Shown here: piece after piece, positions 56,445 to 64,000 of the stretch | Numbering within the stretch: position 1 is the stretch's first letter | Layout of the letters: every line of letters begins with the position of its first letter | DNA from: Chelativorans alearensis | Lineage (GTDB): Bacteria > Pseudomonadota > Alphaproteobacteria > Rhizobiales > Rhizobiaceae | DNA length: 64,000 nt | Assembly: GCF_010993735.1 (NCBI RefSeq) | Contig: NZ_WQNI01000018.1 | Span: 1-64,000 of the forward strand | Direction: 5' to 3' | Translations under genes and position numbers: made by a program | Notes under the pieces: model-generated | The model's input: the letters and a program-made list of their open reading frames with translations, nothing else | Database searches by the model: none | What the model was told of the DNA's origin: nothing

Positions 56445-57692
56445 ATGCGTTTCGGCATCACAGGACAACATCGAAGCACTCTGGCACGAGGCGCGGCTGT
56501 CCTCGTGGTGGGTGGTATCGCCGCCGGCTGCACCTCGGGCGCCGCCAGCCTGAACGACGGCCTCGTCACCAATTCCACCAGCAGCAACGCTCCGGTCATG
56601 GTGGCCCAGGCGGATCAGCCTTACCCCGGCGATGCGCAGTCCGGCCGGCGGCAGCAGCCCCGTTACGGAAGGATCGTCCGCCCGCAGGTGCCGGTGGGCG
56701 GCGCAATGCAGAGCAGCAGCGCGCCGGCAGCACTTCCCAGCCCTTCCTCGCCGGTCTACTCCGCGCCGGCCGCAAGCCAGCCAACCGTGTCTTCCCAGCC
56801 GTTGCCCCCGCCGGCAAGCGCGCAGAGCTCCGCGCCCGCCGCCGCCAGCCCGCAGCAGGCGCGCGGCGAGCAGCAGCCCGCTCCCACTCCGCCGCAGCCG
56901 GCCAGCCAGGCGGCGGTGCTGCCGCAAGCACCGAAACCGCAGGACAAGAGCCGCGGCCAGACCGGCAACACGTCGCCATTGGCCGGCGGTGCCTACACGG
57001 TGGCCTCCGGCGACACGCTCTACGGCATCTCCCGCAAGACCGGCGCCAGCGTTGAAAGCATCAAGCGGGCCAACGGTCTTTCCAGCGGCGTCATTCAGAT
57101 CGGCCAGAAGCTGACCATTCCATCCGCCGGCGCGACGGTGGCAAATGCGGCGCCGGCGAAGCCTGAGCAGCCGAAGGCGGCCGATCCGGTCACCACGGCC
57201 TCTGCATCCCCAGCCAAGAAAGAGCCGGAGAAATCCCAGGTCTCCACCTACACGCCGCCTACCGACGATAAGGCGGCGAAGGAGGACGAATCCACCGAAG
57301 TTGCCGCGCTGACGCCCGATTCCACCGGCGTCGGCCGCCTGCGCTGGCCGGTACGCGGCCGCGTCGTCTCGAATTTCAGCGGCGGCAGCAGCGACGGCAT
57401 CGATATCGCCGTGCCCGAGGGCACCTCCGTGCGGGCGGCGGAAAACGGCGTCGTCATCTATTCCGGCGACGGGCTGAAGGGTTTTGGCAACACCGTCCTG
57501 GTGCGCCACGAGGATGGGTTGGTGACCGTCTACGGCCACGCCTCGGGCCTGAAGGTAAAGCGCGGCGACAACGTCAAGCGCGGCCAGGAGATCGCGCTCT
57601 CGGGCATGAGCGGCGAGGCCGACAGTCCCAAGCTGCATTTCGAGGTGCGCCAGGGCACCAGCCCGGTCGACCCGATGGGCTATCTCGAATAG
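56445..57692 (+). CDS. nlpD: LysM/M23 peptidase-family lipoprotein (NlpD/LppB-like)
   Basis: 415 residues from ATG 56445; GTG 56430 is five codons upstream. The lipobox is VGGIAAGC. A long Pro/Gln/Ser-rich linker precedes a LysM domain (about 180-226, YTVASGDTLYGISRKTGA) and a C-terminal M23 domain (about 310-410). In the latter the usual metal-binding HxxxD is degenerate (GIDIAVPEGTSVRA), while YGHASGL and LHFEVR remain. NlpD-type proteins with incomplete metal sites activate amidases at the septum. Confidence 0.9.
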   Translation: MRFGITGQHRSTLARGAAVLVVGGIAAGCTSGAASLNDGLVTNSTSSNAPVMVAQADQPYPGDAQSGRRQQPRYGRIVRPQVPVGGAMQSSSAPAALPSPSSPVYSAPAASQPTVSSQPLPPPASAQSSAPAAASPQQARGEQQPAPTPPQPASQAAVLPQAPKPQDKSRGQTGNTSPLAGGAYTVASGDTLYGISRKTGASVESIKRANGLSSGVIQIGQKLTIPSAGATVANAAPAKPEQPKAADPVTTASASPAKKEPEKSQVSTYTPPTDDKAAKEDESTEVAALTPDSTGVGRLRWPVRGRVVSNFSGGSSDGIDIAVPEGTSVRAAENGVVIYSGDGLKGFGNTVLVRHEDGLVTVYGHASGLKVKRGDNVKRGQEIALSGMSGEADSPKLHFEVRQGTSPVDPMGYLE

Positions 57693-57695
57693 GAG

Positions 57696-57713
57696 GGCGG
57701 GGCATGCCGCCCC
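57696..57713. terminator. Short GC hairpin between nlpD and DUF815 gene
   Basis: GGGCGG (57696-57701) pairs with CCGCCC (57708-57713) between two convergent genes. No T-run follows, so termination is uncertain. Confidence 0.35.
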
Positions 57714-57714
57714 G

Positions 57715-58593
57715 TCAGTCCTTGAGGTTCCTTCCCAGCCGGCCGGCCAGGTCCTGGATGAATTGCCAGGCGACACGGCCCGAGCGGCTGCCGCGGGTGG
57801 TCGCCCATTCCAGAGCTTCCGCGCGCAGCGCTTCAGCCTCGATCGGCAGCGCGTGGTAATGCGCGTAGCTCTCGATCATGGCGAGATATTCGTCCTGCGA
57901 GCATTTGTGGAAGCCGAGCCACAGGCCGAACCGGTCCGACAGGGATACCTTCTCCTCCACCGCTTCGGACGGGTTGATGGCCGTCGAGCGCTCGTTCTCG
58001 ATCATGTCGCGCGGCAGGAGGTGGCGACGGTTCGATGTGGCATAGAGGATGACGTTGTCCGGGCGTCCCTCCACACCGCCCTCAAGCGCCGCCTTCAGCG
58101 ATTTGTAAGACGTGTCGTCCCGGTCGAACGACAGGTCGTCGCAGAACAGGATGAAGCGGTGCGCATCCGCCTTCACCAGGGCCATGAGCCTGGGCAGGCC
58201 TTCGATGTCCTCGCGGTGGATCTCGATAAGCTTCAGGGGGGCGGCACCCTTCTTCCGCGTCCGGTTGACCTCGGCGTGCACCGCCTTGACCAGCGACGAC
58301 TTGCCCATGCCGCGCGCACCCCACAGAAGGGCGTTGTTGGCCGGCAGGCCGGCGGCAAAACGCCGCGTGTTGTCGGTGAGGATGTCGCGCACCCGGTCGA
58401 CGCCGTGCATGAGCGACAGGTCGACGCGGTTGACCTTGCCAACCGGCATCAGCGATCCGCTCTCGGCCTGCCAGACGAAGCAGTCGGCTTCCTCGAAGCG
58501 CGGTTCGCTCGTGCGGGCAGGGGCCATGCGGGAGATGACGTCGATCAGCCGGTCCAGCTTCTGGTTCAGCGCTTCGAGGGTCTTTTCGCTCAT
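57715..58593 (-). CDS. DUF815 family AAA ATPase
   Basis: 292 residues from MSEKTLEALNQKLDRL (58593); 20 upstream codons are open but atypical. The Walker A is WGARGMGKSSLVKA and Walker B FILFCDDLSFD, followed by the sensor NVILYATSNRRHLLP. The order fits the DUF815 group of AAA+ proteins. Function is unknown; the neighbour order nlpD-DUF815-yajC is kept in relatives. It is divergent from yajC. Confidence 0.88.
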   Translation of the reverse strand: MSEKTLEALNQKLDRLIDVISRMAPARTSEPRFEEADCFVWQAESGSLMPVGKVNRVDLSLMHGVDRVRDILTDNTRRFAAGLPANNALLWGARGMGKSSLVKAVHAEVNRTRKKGAAPLKLIEIHREDIEGLPRLMALVKADAHRFILFCDDLSFDRDDTSYKSLKAALEGGVEGRPDNVILYATSNRRHLLPRDMIENERSTAINPSEAVEEKVSLSDRFGLWLGFHKCSQDEYLAMIESYAHYHALPIEAEALRAEALEWATTRGSRSGRVAWQFIQDLAGRLGRNLKD

Positions 58594-58628
58594 GATCACT
58601 CTTCGAGCCGCGGTCGGTTCACATGTCA

Positions 58629-58642
58629 GTACCGTACGGTAC
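58629..58642. promoter_or_regulatory. Perfect 14-bp palindrome upstream of DUF815 gene and yajC
   Basis: GTACCGTACGGTAC reads the same on both strands. It lies 36 bases upstream of the DUF815 start and 165 bases before yajC. Such palindromes are typical TetR-family operators, but no TetR gene is nearby. Confidence 0.4.
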
Positions 58643-58806
58643 GGTTCTGTCACAGCCGCCCGTGATTTGCAAGCTTGGCGCCGCGTGACAGCAAAGCGGG
58701 GAGAGCGGCCGCGGACAGTTGCAAACGGGGTGCGAACATCTATATTCCCGCGCGAGCTTGACGGGCGGGCATTTCCGGCCCTTTCCGCATTTTCTAGGAG
58801 TTTTTC

Positions 58807-59148
58807 ATGCTTGTAACACCGGCTTATGCCCAGGCGGGCGCAGGAGCACCCGACATTTTCGTCAGCATCCTGCCGTTCGTGCTGATTTTCGTGATCATGT
58901 ATTTCCTTATCATCAGGCCGCAGCGCCAGCAGATGAAGAGGCGCACCGAGATGTTGGCGGCAGTGCGCCGGGGCGACACGGTGGTCACCGGCGGTGGGCT
59001 TGTCGGGAAGGTGACCAAGGTCATCGGCGACAACGAGCTCGAGGTGGATCTGGGCGGCGGCGTCAAGGTGACGGCGGTGCGCGCCATGCTCGCCGAGGTG
59101 CGGGTCAAGGGCGAGCCGGCGGCACCTGAGAAGACCGCCAAGAAATAG
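58807..59148 (+). CDS. yajC: Preprotein translocase subunit YajC
   Basis: 113 residues. The single helix (about 18-38, ILPFVLIFVIMYFLIIRPQRQQ) with the RPQ end, and KRRTEMLAAVRRGDTVVTGGGLVGKV, are the YajC signatures. It associates with SecDF in the inner membrane. It starts the yajC-secDF-Mth938-phytoene-synthase-like operon. Confidence 0.95.
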   Translation: MLVTPAYAQAGAGAPDIFVSILPFVLIFVIMYFLIIRPQRQQMKRRTEMLAAVRRGDTVVTGGGLVGKVTKVIGDNELEVDLGGGVKVTAVRAMLAEVRVKGEPAAPEKTAKK

Positions 59149-59198
59149 CCCTATTGCAGGCGGAAGGCCGGGCCTGAGCCCGAACGAAAAGAGGCAGC

Positions 59199-61754
59199 AT
59201 GTTACATTTCCCGCGCTGGCAGACGTTTCTCATTTGGCTGGCCGTGGCGCTCGGCGTTGCCTACGCTGCCCCGAACATCCTTCCGCAATCCTACTTCTCC
59301 CCGCTGCCGGGCTGGGCGCCCTCGCGGCCCATGACGCTGGGGCTCGACCTGCAGGGCGGCTCGCACATCCTGCTGCAGATCGACCGTGGTGAGTTGATCG
59401 CCGAGCGTCTGACGAGCACCCGCGACGACGTGCGCCGGCTCCTGCGCGGCGAACGCATCGGCTATACCGGCCTGTCCGCCTCCGGGCGGGCCGTGCAGGT
59501 GCGCGTCCGCGATGCAAGCGAGGTGGAAGCGGCCAGAGAGGCGCTGGACGAGTTGGTGCAGCCCGTCGCCTCCGGCCTGTTCGGCTCCGGCACGGTCAGC
59601 GAATTGACGATGACGGAACCGGAGCCCGGCCTTCTGCGGCTGGAGCTGACGGAGGAGGGGATCAGCTACCGTCTGGCCACTGCGCTCGAGCAGTCGATCG
59701 AAGTGATCGGCCGCCGCGTCAACGAACTGGGCACCACTGAGCCCGTCATTCAGCGCCAGGGCGATGACAGGGTGCTCGTCCAGGTGCCGGGCCTCGACGA
59801 CCCCGAGCGCCTCAAGGACATCCTCGGCCAAACGGCCAAGATGACGTTCCAGATGGTGGACCAGTCGGTGCCCGTCCAGGAGGCGATCCAGGGCAGGCCG
59901 CCGGCCGGCACGACGGTGATGTACTCGATGGACGATCCGCCCGTGCCATACCTCATCGAGGACCGCGTCATCGTTTCGGGCGAGAGCCTCGTCGACGCTC
60001 AGGCCACCTTCGACCAGCGCACCAACGAGCCCGTCGTCTCCTTCCGGTTCGACACCAGGGGCGCCACCCGTTTCGGGCAGGCAACCCAGGAGAATGTCGG
60101 TCGCCTCTTCGCCATCATCCTCGACGGGCAGGTGATCTCGGCACCGCAGATCCGCGAGCCGATCCTTGGCGGCAGCGGCCAGATATCCGGCAACTTCACT
60201 GTCCAGACCGCCAACGACCTTGCCGTGCTTCTACGCGCCGGCGCATTGCCGGCGACGCTCACCGTGATCGAGGAGCGCACGGTGGGCCCCGGGCTCGGGC
60301 AGGACTCCATCGATGCCGGCAAGATCGCCTCGATCATCGGCGCGGCGCTTGTCGTCGTTTTCATGATCGCCGCCTACGGGCTGCTCGGCATCTTCGCCGT
60401 TGTCGCGCTCGTGGCGAATATCTGCATGATCGTGGCCATCCTCTCCGGCTTGGGCGCGACCCTGACGCTGCCCGGCATTGCCGGCATCGTGCTGACGATG
60501 GGGATGGCGGTCGATTCCAATGTGCTCGTCTTCGAGCGCATACGCGAGGAACGGGCGGCCGGCCGGTCGATCATCCAGGCGGTGGATTCCGGCTTCTCGA
60601 AGGCGCTGGGTACCATCGTGGATGCCAACGTCACCACGCTGATCGCCGCCGTCATCCTTTTTTATCTCGGCACGGGTCCGGTGCGCGGCTTCGCCGTGAC
60701 GCTGGCCATCGGTATCGTCACGACCGTTTTCTCCGCCTATACGCTGACGCGCTGGATGGTGGCCGAGTGGGTAAAGCGGCAAAGGCCCAAGGCGCTGCCG
60801 CGCATGCCGCTTCAAGTCGTGCCGACGGAGACGAGCGTCGGCTTCATGTGGCTGCGCCGCCTTACCTTCACGTTGTCGGCGGCGGCATCCATCGCCGCGC
60901 TCGCGCTCTTCGTCACCGTCGACATGAACTACGGCATAGACTTCAAGGGCGGCTCGAGCATCGAGGTTCAGGCGCACGAGGGCAATGCCGACCTTGCCGA
61001 TATCCGCAGCCGCCTCTCCGGCCTCAATCTCGGCGAGGTGCAGGTGCAGGAGTTCGGCGACCCGCGCGAGGTGCTGATCCGCGTCCAGGCGCAGGACAGC
61101 GGCGAAAATGCCGAGCAGAGCGTCATCACCAAGGTGAGAAGCGAACTTGAGAGCGACTATACCTTCCGCCGCGTCGAGGTGGTGGGGCCGACGGTCTCCG
61201 GTGAACTTGCACGTGCCGGCACCATCGCCGTTCTGGTGTCGTTGCTGGCGATCCTGATCTACATCTGGCTGCGCTTCGAGTGGCAGTTCGCCGTGGGCGC
61301 GATTTTGGCGACGCTGCACGACGTCATCATGACGATCGGCTTCTTCGTCATCACCGGCATCGAGTTCAACCTCACGAGCATTGCAGCCATCCTGACAATC
61401 GTCGGCTATTCGCTGAACGACACGGTGGTGGTCTATGACCGCGTGCGCGAGAATTTGAGGCGCTTCAAGAAGATGCCTCTGCCGCAGTTGCTCGACCTGT
61501 CGATGAACCAGATGCTGTCGCGCACGCTCATGACCTCCGTGACGACGCTTCTGGCGCTGGTGGCGCTTTATGCCTTCGGTGGCGAGGTCATCCGCTCCTT
61601 CACCGCGGCCATGATCTTCGGCGTCGTCATCGGCACCTACTCGTCGATCTTCATCGCCGGTCCGCTGCTCATTCTGTTCAGGATGCGGCCCTCGGTGGCG
61701 GAGCCCGGCCCGAAGGAAGAGAAGAGCGTCGACGAGGTGGCGGCAAAGGGATGA
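59199..61754 (+). CDS. secDF: Fused protein translocase subunit SecDF
   Basis: 851 residues joining SecD (about 1-530) and SecF (about 545-851). It has twelve predicted membrane helices. SecD motifs: LGLDLQGGSHILLQID at the start, and GIVLTMGMAVDSNVLVFERI in the TM4 region. SecF motifs: GIDFKGGSSIEV, and VGYSLNDTVVVYDRVREN. The proton-driven partner of SecYEG pulls proteins across the membrane. Many bacteria have separate genes; fusion is usual in Rhizobiales. The stop overlaps the next start by four bases. Confidence 0.95.
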   Translation: MLHFPRWQTFLIWLAVALGVAYAAPNILPQSYFSPLPGWAPSRPMTLGLDLQGGSHILLQIDRGELIAERLTSTRDDVRRLLRGERIGYTGLSASGRAVQVRVRDASEVEAAREALDELVQPVASGLFGSGTVSELTMTEPEPGLLRLELTEEGISYRLATALEQSIEVIGRRVNELGTTEPVIQRQGDDRVLVQVPGLDDPERLKDILGQTAKMTFQMVDQSVPVQEAIQGRPPAGTTVMYSMDDPPVPYLIEDRVIVSGESLVDAQATFDQRTNEPVVSFRFDTRGATRFGQATQENVGRLFAIILDGQVISAPQIREPILGGSGQISGNFTVQTANDLAVLLRAGALPATLTVIEERTVGPGLGQDSIDAGKIASIIGAALVVVFMIAAYGLLGIFAVVALVANICMIVAILSGLGATLTLPGIAGIVLTMGMAVDSNVLVFERIREERAAGRSIIQAVDSGFSKALGTIVDANVTTLIAAVILFYLGTGPVRGFAVTLAIGIVTTVFSAYTLTRWMVAEWVKRQRPKALPRMPLQVVPTETSVGFMWLRRLTFTLSAAASIAALALFVTVDMNYGIDFKGGSSIEVQAHEGNADLADIRSRLSGLNLGEVQVQEFGDPREVLIRVQAQDSGENAEQSVITKVRSELESDYTFRRVEVVGPTVSGELARAGTIAVLVSLLAILIYIWLRFEWQFAVGAILATLHDVIMTIGFFVITGIEFNLTSIAAILTIVGYSLNDTVVVYDRVRENLRRFKKMPLPQLLDLSMNQMLSRTLMTSVTTLLALVALYAFGGEVIRSFTAAMIFGVVIGTYSSIFIAGPLLILFRMRPSVAEPGPKEEKSVDEVAAKG

Positions 61755-62140
61755 GTGGTGGAATGCAGATCCGCGCGGCCCACTTTCCAGGCCGCGCCGC
61801 GATCGATGCCTATGGCAATGGCGGTTTCCGCTTTGCCGAGATGTCGCATCGCGGCTCGATCCTGTGTCTTCCCTCCGGCATTCACGGCTGGTCGGCGGCG
61901 GACGCTGCGGCGCTGGGCGAAGAGGATTTCGCCCGGCCGCTGGCGGAGGCCGACGCCATCGAAATCCTGCTGGTGGGAACGGGCAGGACGCTCCTGTCTC
62001 TGCCTCCCGCGCTTCGCTTGAGGCTGAAGGGAGCGGGAATGGCCGTCGAGACCATGGCCACCGGGGCGGCGGTGCGCACCTTCAACGTGCTTCTGGCGGA
62101 AGAGCGCGCGGTCGCCGCGGCACTGATCGCCGTCGATTGA
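61751..62140 (+). CDS. Mth938-like domain protein (NDUFAF3-related)
   Basis: 129 residues. IDAYGNGGFRFAEMSHRGSIL, EILLVGTG and GMAVETMATGAAVRTFNVLLAEERAVAAAL fit the Mth938/DUF498 fold. The human homologue NDUFAF3 is an assembly factor of respiratory complex I, and association with secDF in alphaproteobacteria is known. It overlaps the secDF stop by four bases, and the next gene starts after one base. It probably works in membrane-complex assembly; its bacterial role is inferred. Confidence 0.88.
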   Translation: MSGGMQIRAAHFPGRAAIDAYGNGGFRFAEMSHRGSILCLPSGIHGWSAADAAALGEEDFARPLAEADAIEILLVGTGRTLLSLPPALRLRLKGAGMAVETMATGAAVRTFNVLLAEERAVAAALIAVD

Positions 62141-62141
62141 T

Positions 62142-62984
62142 ATGGGCCCGGCCGAAACCGAGGCGCTTGCGATCGTCCGCCAGGCCGATCCCGACCGGTA
62201 TCTCGCCACCCTTTACGCACCGGCGGCGCGGCGCGGCGCGCTCTTTTCGCTCCACGCCTTCAATGCTGAAATCGCGGCGGTGCGCGACCGCGTCAGCCAG
62301 CCGCTTCCCGGCGAGGTGCGCCTGCAGTGGTGGCGCGACGTGCTGGCGGCCGGCGATCCGGAGGCGGCGGGCGGCCACCCTGTAGCGGCCGCTCTTCTCA
62401 ATACGGTGCGCACCCATCGCCTGCCGGTCGCCGCCTTCCAGAACATGCTGGAAGCGCGCATCTTCGACCTCTACGACGACCCCATGCCGAGCCGTACGGA
62501 CCTTGAAGGCTATTGCGGCGAGACGGCATCGGCGCTGATCCAGCTCTGCGCTCTCGTGCTCGACGCCGATGCGGCGGAACGGACGGCGGCGCTCGCCGGC
62601 CACGCCGGCTGCGCGCAGGCGATCGCCGGCCTTCTGCGGCTCTTACCGATCCACCGCCGCCGCGGGCAGTGCTATATCCCGCTCGACATGCTGCAGGCGG
62701 CCGGCATCACGCGTGAGGCGCTGGTTGCCGGCGAAGACCGTGAGGGCGCGGCGCGGGCGGTGGCAGCCATGGCAGCGCTCGGGCGCGAGCATCTGGCGGC
62801 TTTCCGCGAGGGCGCGGGAGCGCTGCCCGGCTCGCTCCGCCCGGCCTATCTGCCCGTAGCGCTTGCCGGGGCTTATCTCGGCCGCATCGAAAGCGGTACC
62901 GTCGATCCGCTGGAAGACGTTGCCGCCATCTCTCCCCTATACCGCCACTGGCTGCTTTTGAGCCACGCCATGCGCGGCTGGTAG
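62142..62984 (+). CDS. Squalene/phytoene synthase family protein, probable NDUFAF6-like pseudoenzyme
   Basis: 280 residues with the squalene/phytoene synthase fold (FSLHAFNAEIAAVRDRVSQP, EVRLQWWRDVL, CYIPLDML). The Asp-rich motifs that bind Mg-diphosphate in true synthases are missing: the first reads FNAEIAAVRD and the second LLRLLPIHRRRGQ. The same loss is found in human NDUFAF6, a complex I assembly factor. Next to a Mth938 homologue this suggests a role in respiratory complex assembly rather than carotenoid or hopanoid synthesis. Confidence 0.8.
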   Translation: MGPAETEALAIVRQADPDRYLATLYAPAARRGALFSLHAFNAEIAAVRDRVSQPLPGEVRLQWWRDVLAAGDPEAAGGHPVAAALLNTVRTHRLPVAAFQNMLEARIFDLYDDPMPSRTDLEGYCGETASALIQLCALVLDADAAERTAALAGHAGCAQAIAGLLRLLPIHRRRGQCYIPLDMLQAAGITREALVAGEDREGAARAVAAMAALGREHLAAFREGAGALPGSLRPAYLPVALAGAYLGRIESGTVDPLEDVAAISPLYRHWLLLSHAMRGW

Positions 62985-63068
62985 GGAAGGCGCGCCCCAT
63001 TTCCGCCTCGCTTTTTTGCTTAAGCACTGTTTTCTTTTAATCTTTTGTGGGCGACGGGAGTTTTTGAT

Positions 63069-64000
63069 ATGACAGAATTGGCCGATATGAGGGACGCCGA
63101 CACAGGTTGGCGCGCTGTATTTCTAGAGATGTTGACTGGCGTTCGCGCCGCTACCCTGCGCTTTCCGGTAACGATAATCCTGCTCCTGGCGGCGGCGTTG
63201 CAGGCGAATTTGCTGATCGAGGATATCCGTCTTTTCGGCACCGTGGGGGAGGATCTCGTCCTCGGCCTCATGGGCGGGGCGGTGGCGGCGCTGGCTCTGG
63301 CGCTGTCGGGCGAGGCGCGCGGGCACTCGGCCGCGACAAGGGGCGTGGCAAGCCTCGTGGCGGGCCTGGCCGCGGCCACCGCCCTCACGCTGCACGAATG
63401 GTTTTTGGTGGGGCCGCCCCTTGTAGCGGCCCTTCTCGGCCTCGTGCTGGTGGCGCCCTTCGTGTGGCGCGGCAGCGGTGGCTCCTTCTGGATGTTTTCC
63501 GCGCGCGCGGCGTTTGCCGCCTTGCTCGGCCTTCTGGCGCTCCTGCTCCTTGCCGGCGGCATTTCGGCGATCCTGGCAAGCCTCACCTATCTGTTCGGCC
63601 TTCCCGTGCCGGACGATCTCTACCAGCATGTCTGGGCCTCCGCCGGCCTTTTCGCCGCCCCGCTTTTCGCGATGGGGCAGTTGCCCGACCGGTTCGACGA
63701 GCAACCGGGCGTGGCGGCGAGCGGCTTCATGGACCGCGGCATGCGCGCGCTGGGCGACTTCCTCGCCGCGCCGCTTCTCATCCTCTATGCGGTGATTCTG
63801 CACCTTTACGCATTGAGGATCGTCATCACCGGCGAGGTGCCGCAGGGTCAGATCGGCTGGCTCGTACTCGCCTATGGGGTCTGCCTGTTCGGCGCGCTCA
63901 TTCTGTGCAATCCCTTCTTCGGCCGGGCGCGCGCGCCGACGCGGCTTTTCCTGCGCTTCTGGCCGTTCTGCCTTCCCGTCCCGCTCATCCTTTTATTCTA
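63069..64000 (+). CDS. DUF4153 domain-containing membrane protein (3' partial)
   Basis: The frame opens at ATG 63069 and is still open at the window end, giving 310 residues. A short cytosolic N-terminus is followed by at least seven hydrophobic segments (from FPVTIILLLAAALQANLL to LILCNPFFGRA). The pattern LADMRDADTGWRAVF, RFP and LHLYALRIVITGEVPQGQ fits DUF4153, a large polytopic membrane protein of unknown role. It is 84 bases after the phytoene-synthase-like gene. Confidence 0.8.
   Translation, partial: MTELADMRDADTGWRAVFLEMLTGVRAATLRFPVTIILLLAAALQANLLIEDIRLFGTVGEDLVLGLMGGAVAALALALSGEARGHSAATRGVASLVAGLAAATALTLHEWFLVGPPLVAALLGLVLVAPFVWRGSGGSFWMFSARAAFAALLGLLALLLLAGGISAILASLTYLFGLPVPDDLYQHVWASAGLFAAPLFAMGQLPDRFDEQPGVAASGFMDRGMRALGDFLAAPLLILYAVILHLYALRIVITGEVPQGQIGWLVLAYGVCLFGALILCNPFFGRARAPTRLFLRFWPFCLPVPLILLF

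Noticed and set aside
62142-62984. Carotenoid or hopanoid phytoene/squalene synthase
   Set aside because: Both Asp-rich metal-binding motifs are absent and no other isoprenoid gene is nearby.

Overview
The window is a continuous piece of GC-rich alphaproteobacterial chromosome. Gene content and order (hmuPSTUV heme uptake, ilvD-exoR, dgt-argS-SPOR-nagZ-scpAB-tatABC-serS-surE-pcm-nlpD, yajC-secDF) and RIME-like repeats point to the Rhizobiales, probably a Phyllobacteriaceae relative of Mesorhizobium, Chelativorans or Nitratireductor. The placement is an inference from family knowledge; no search was run. No rRNA, CRISPR array, insertion sequence or prophage was seen.

Region 1 (1-11000) is a heme-iron acquisition island that follows the 3' end of putA. 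A divergent promoter region at about 6244-6472 carries a TGA-N9-TCA iron-responsive-operator-like site. Leftwards it serves the outer-membrane heme receptor, a small exported protein, exbB, two tandem exbD genes, tonB, a 76-residue unknown and an IsdG-type heme monooxygenase. Rightwards it serves hemP, hmuS, hmuT, hmuU and hmuV. Together these would move heme across the outer membrane, periplasm and inner membrane and release its iron. Each of the three gaps hmuS-hmuT, hmuT-hmuU and hmuU-hmuV holds a palindromic repeat of a different family.

Region 2 (11000-25200) is mostly single housekeeping genes: a DEAD-box helicase with a TTG start, an MFS transporter, cysteine synthase, an AlaX editing enzyme, a sulfurtransferase, a GNAT enzyme, a DUF1203 protein, alanine dehydrogenase with a divergent Lrp-type regulator, a mechanosensitive channel, a Tat-exported CpdB-like nucleotidase and tRNA-Asn and tRNA-Cys genes.

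Region 3 (25200-39300) holds a Pcm-like methyltransferase, a TolC-family protein, PopZ and valS, then a FadL-type porin, a TerC/Alx protein, ilvD-exoR, xthA and a xanthine/uracil permease.

Region 4 (39300-64000) is a long conserved block for cell envelope, chromosome segregation and protein export: erpA, dgt, argS, a SPOR protein with 33-residue acidic repeats, nagZ, scpAB, an FbpC-like ATPase, tatABC, serS, surE, pcm, nlpD, a DUF815 ATPase, yajC, secDF, a Mth938-like protein, a phytoene-synthase-like pseudoenzyme and a truncated DUF4153 membrane protein. Between tatC and serS the block is interrupted by a DUF559 nuclease gene flanked by 38/39-bp direct repeats and nested palindromes. serS itself carries an AT-richer insertion of about 50 codons. 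These two spots are the best candidates for something undescribed.
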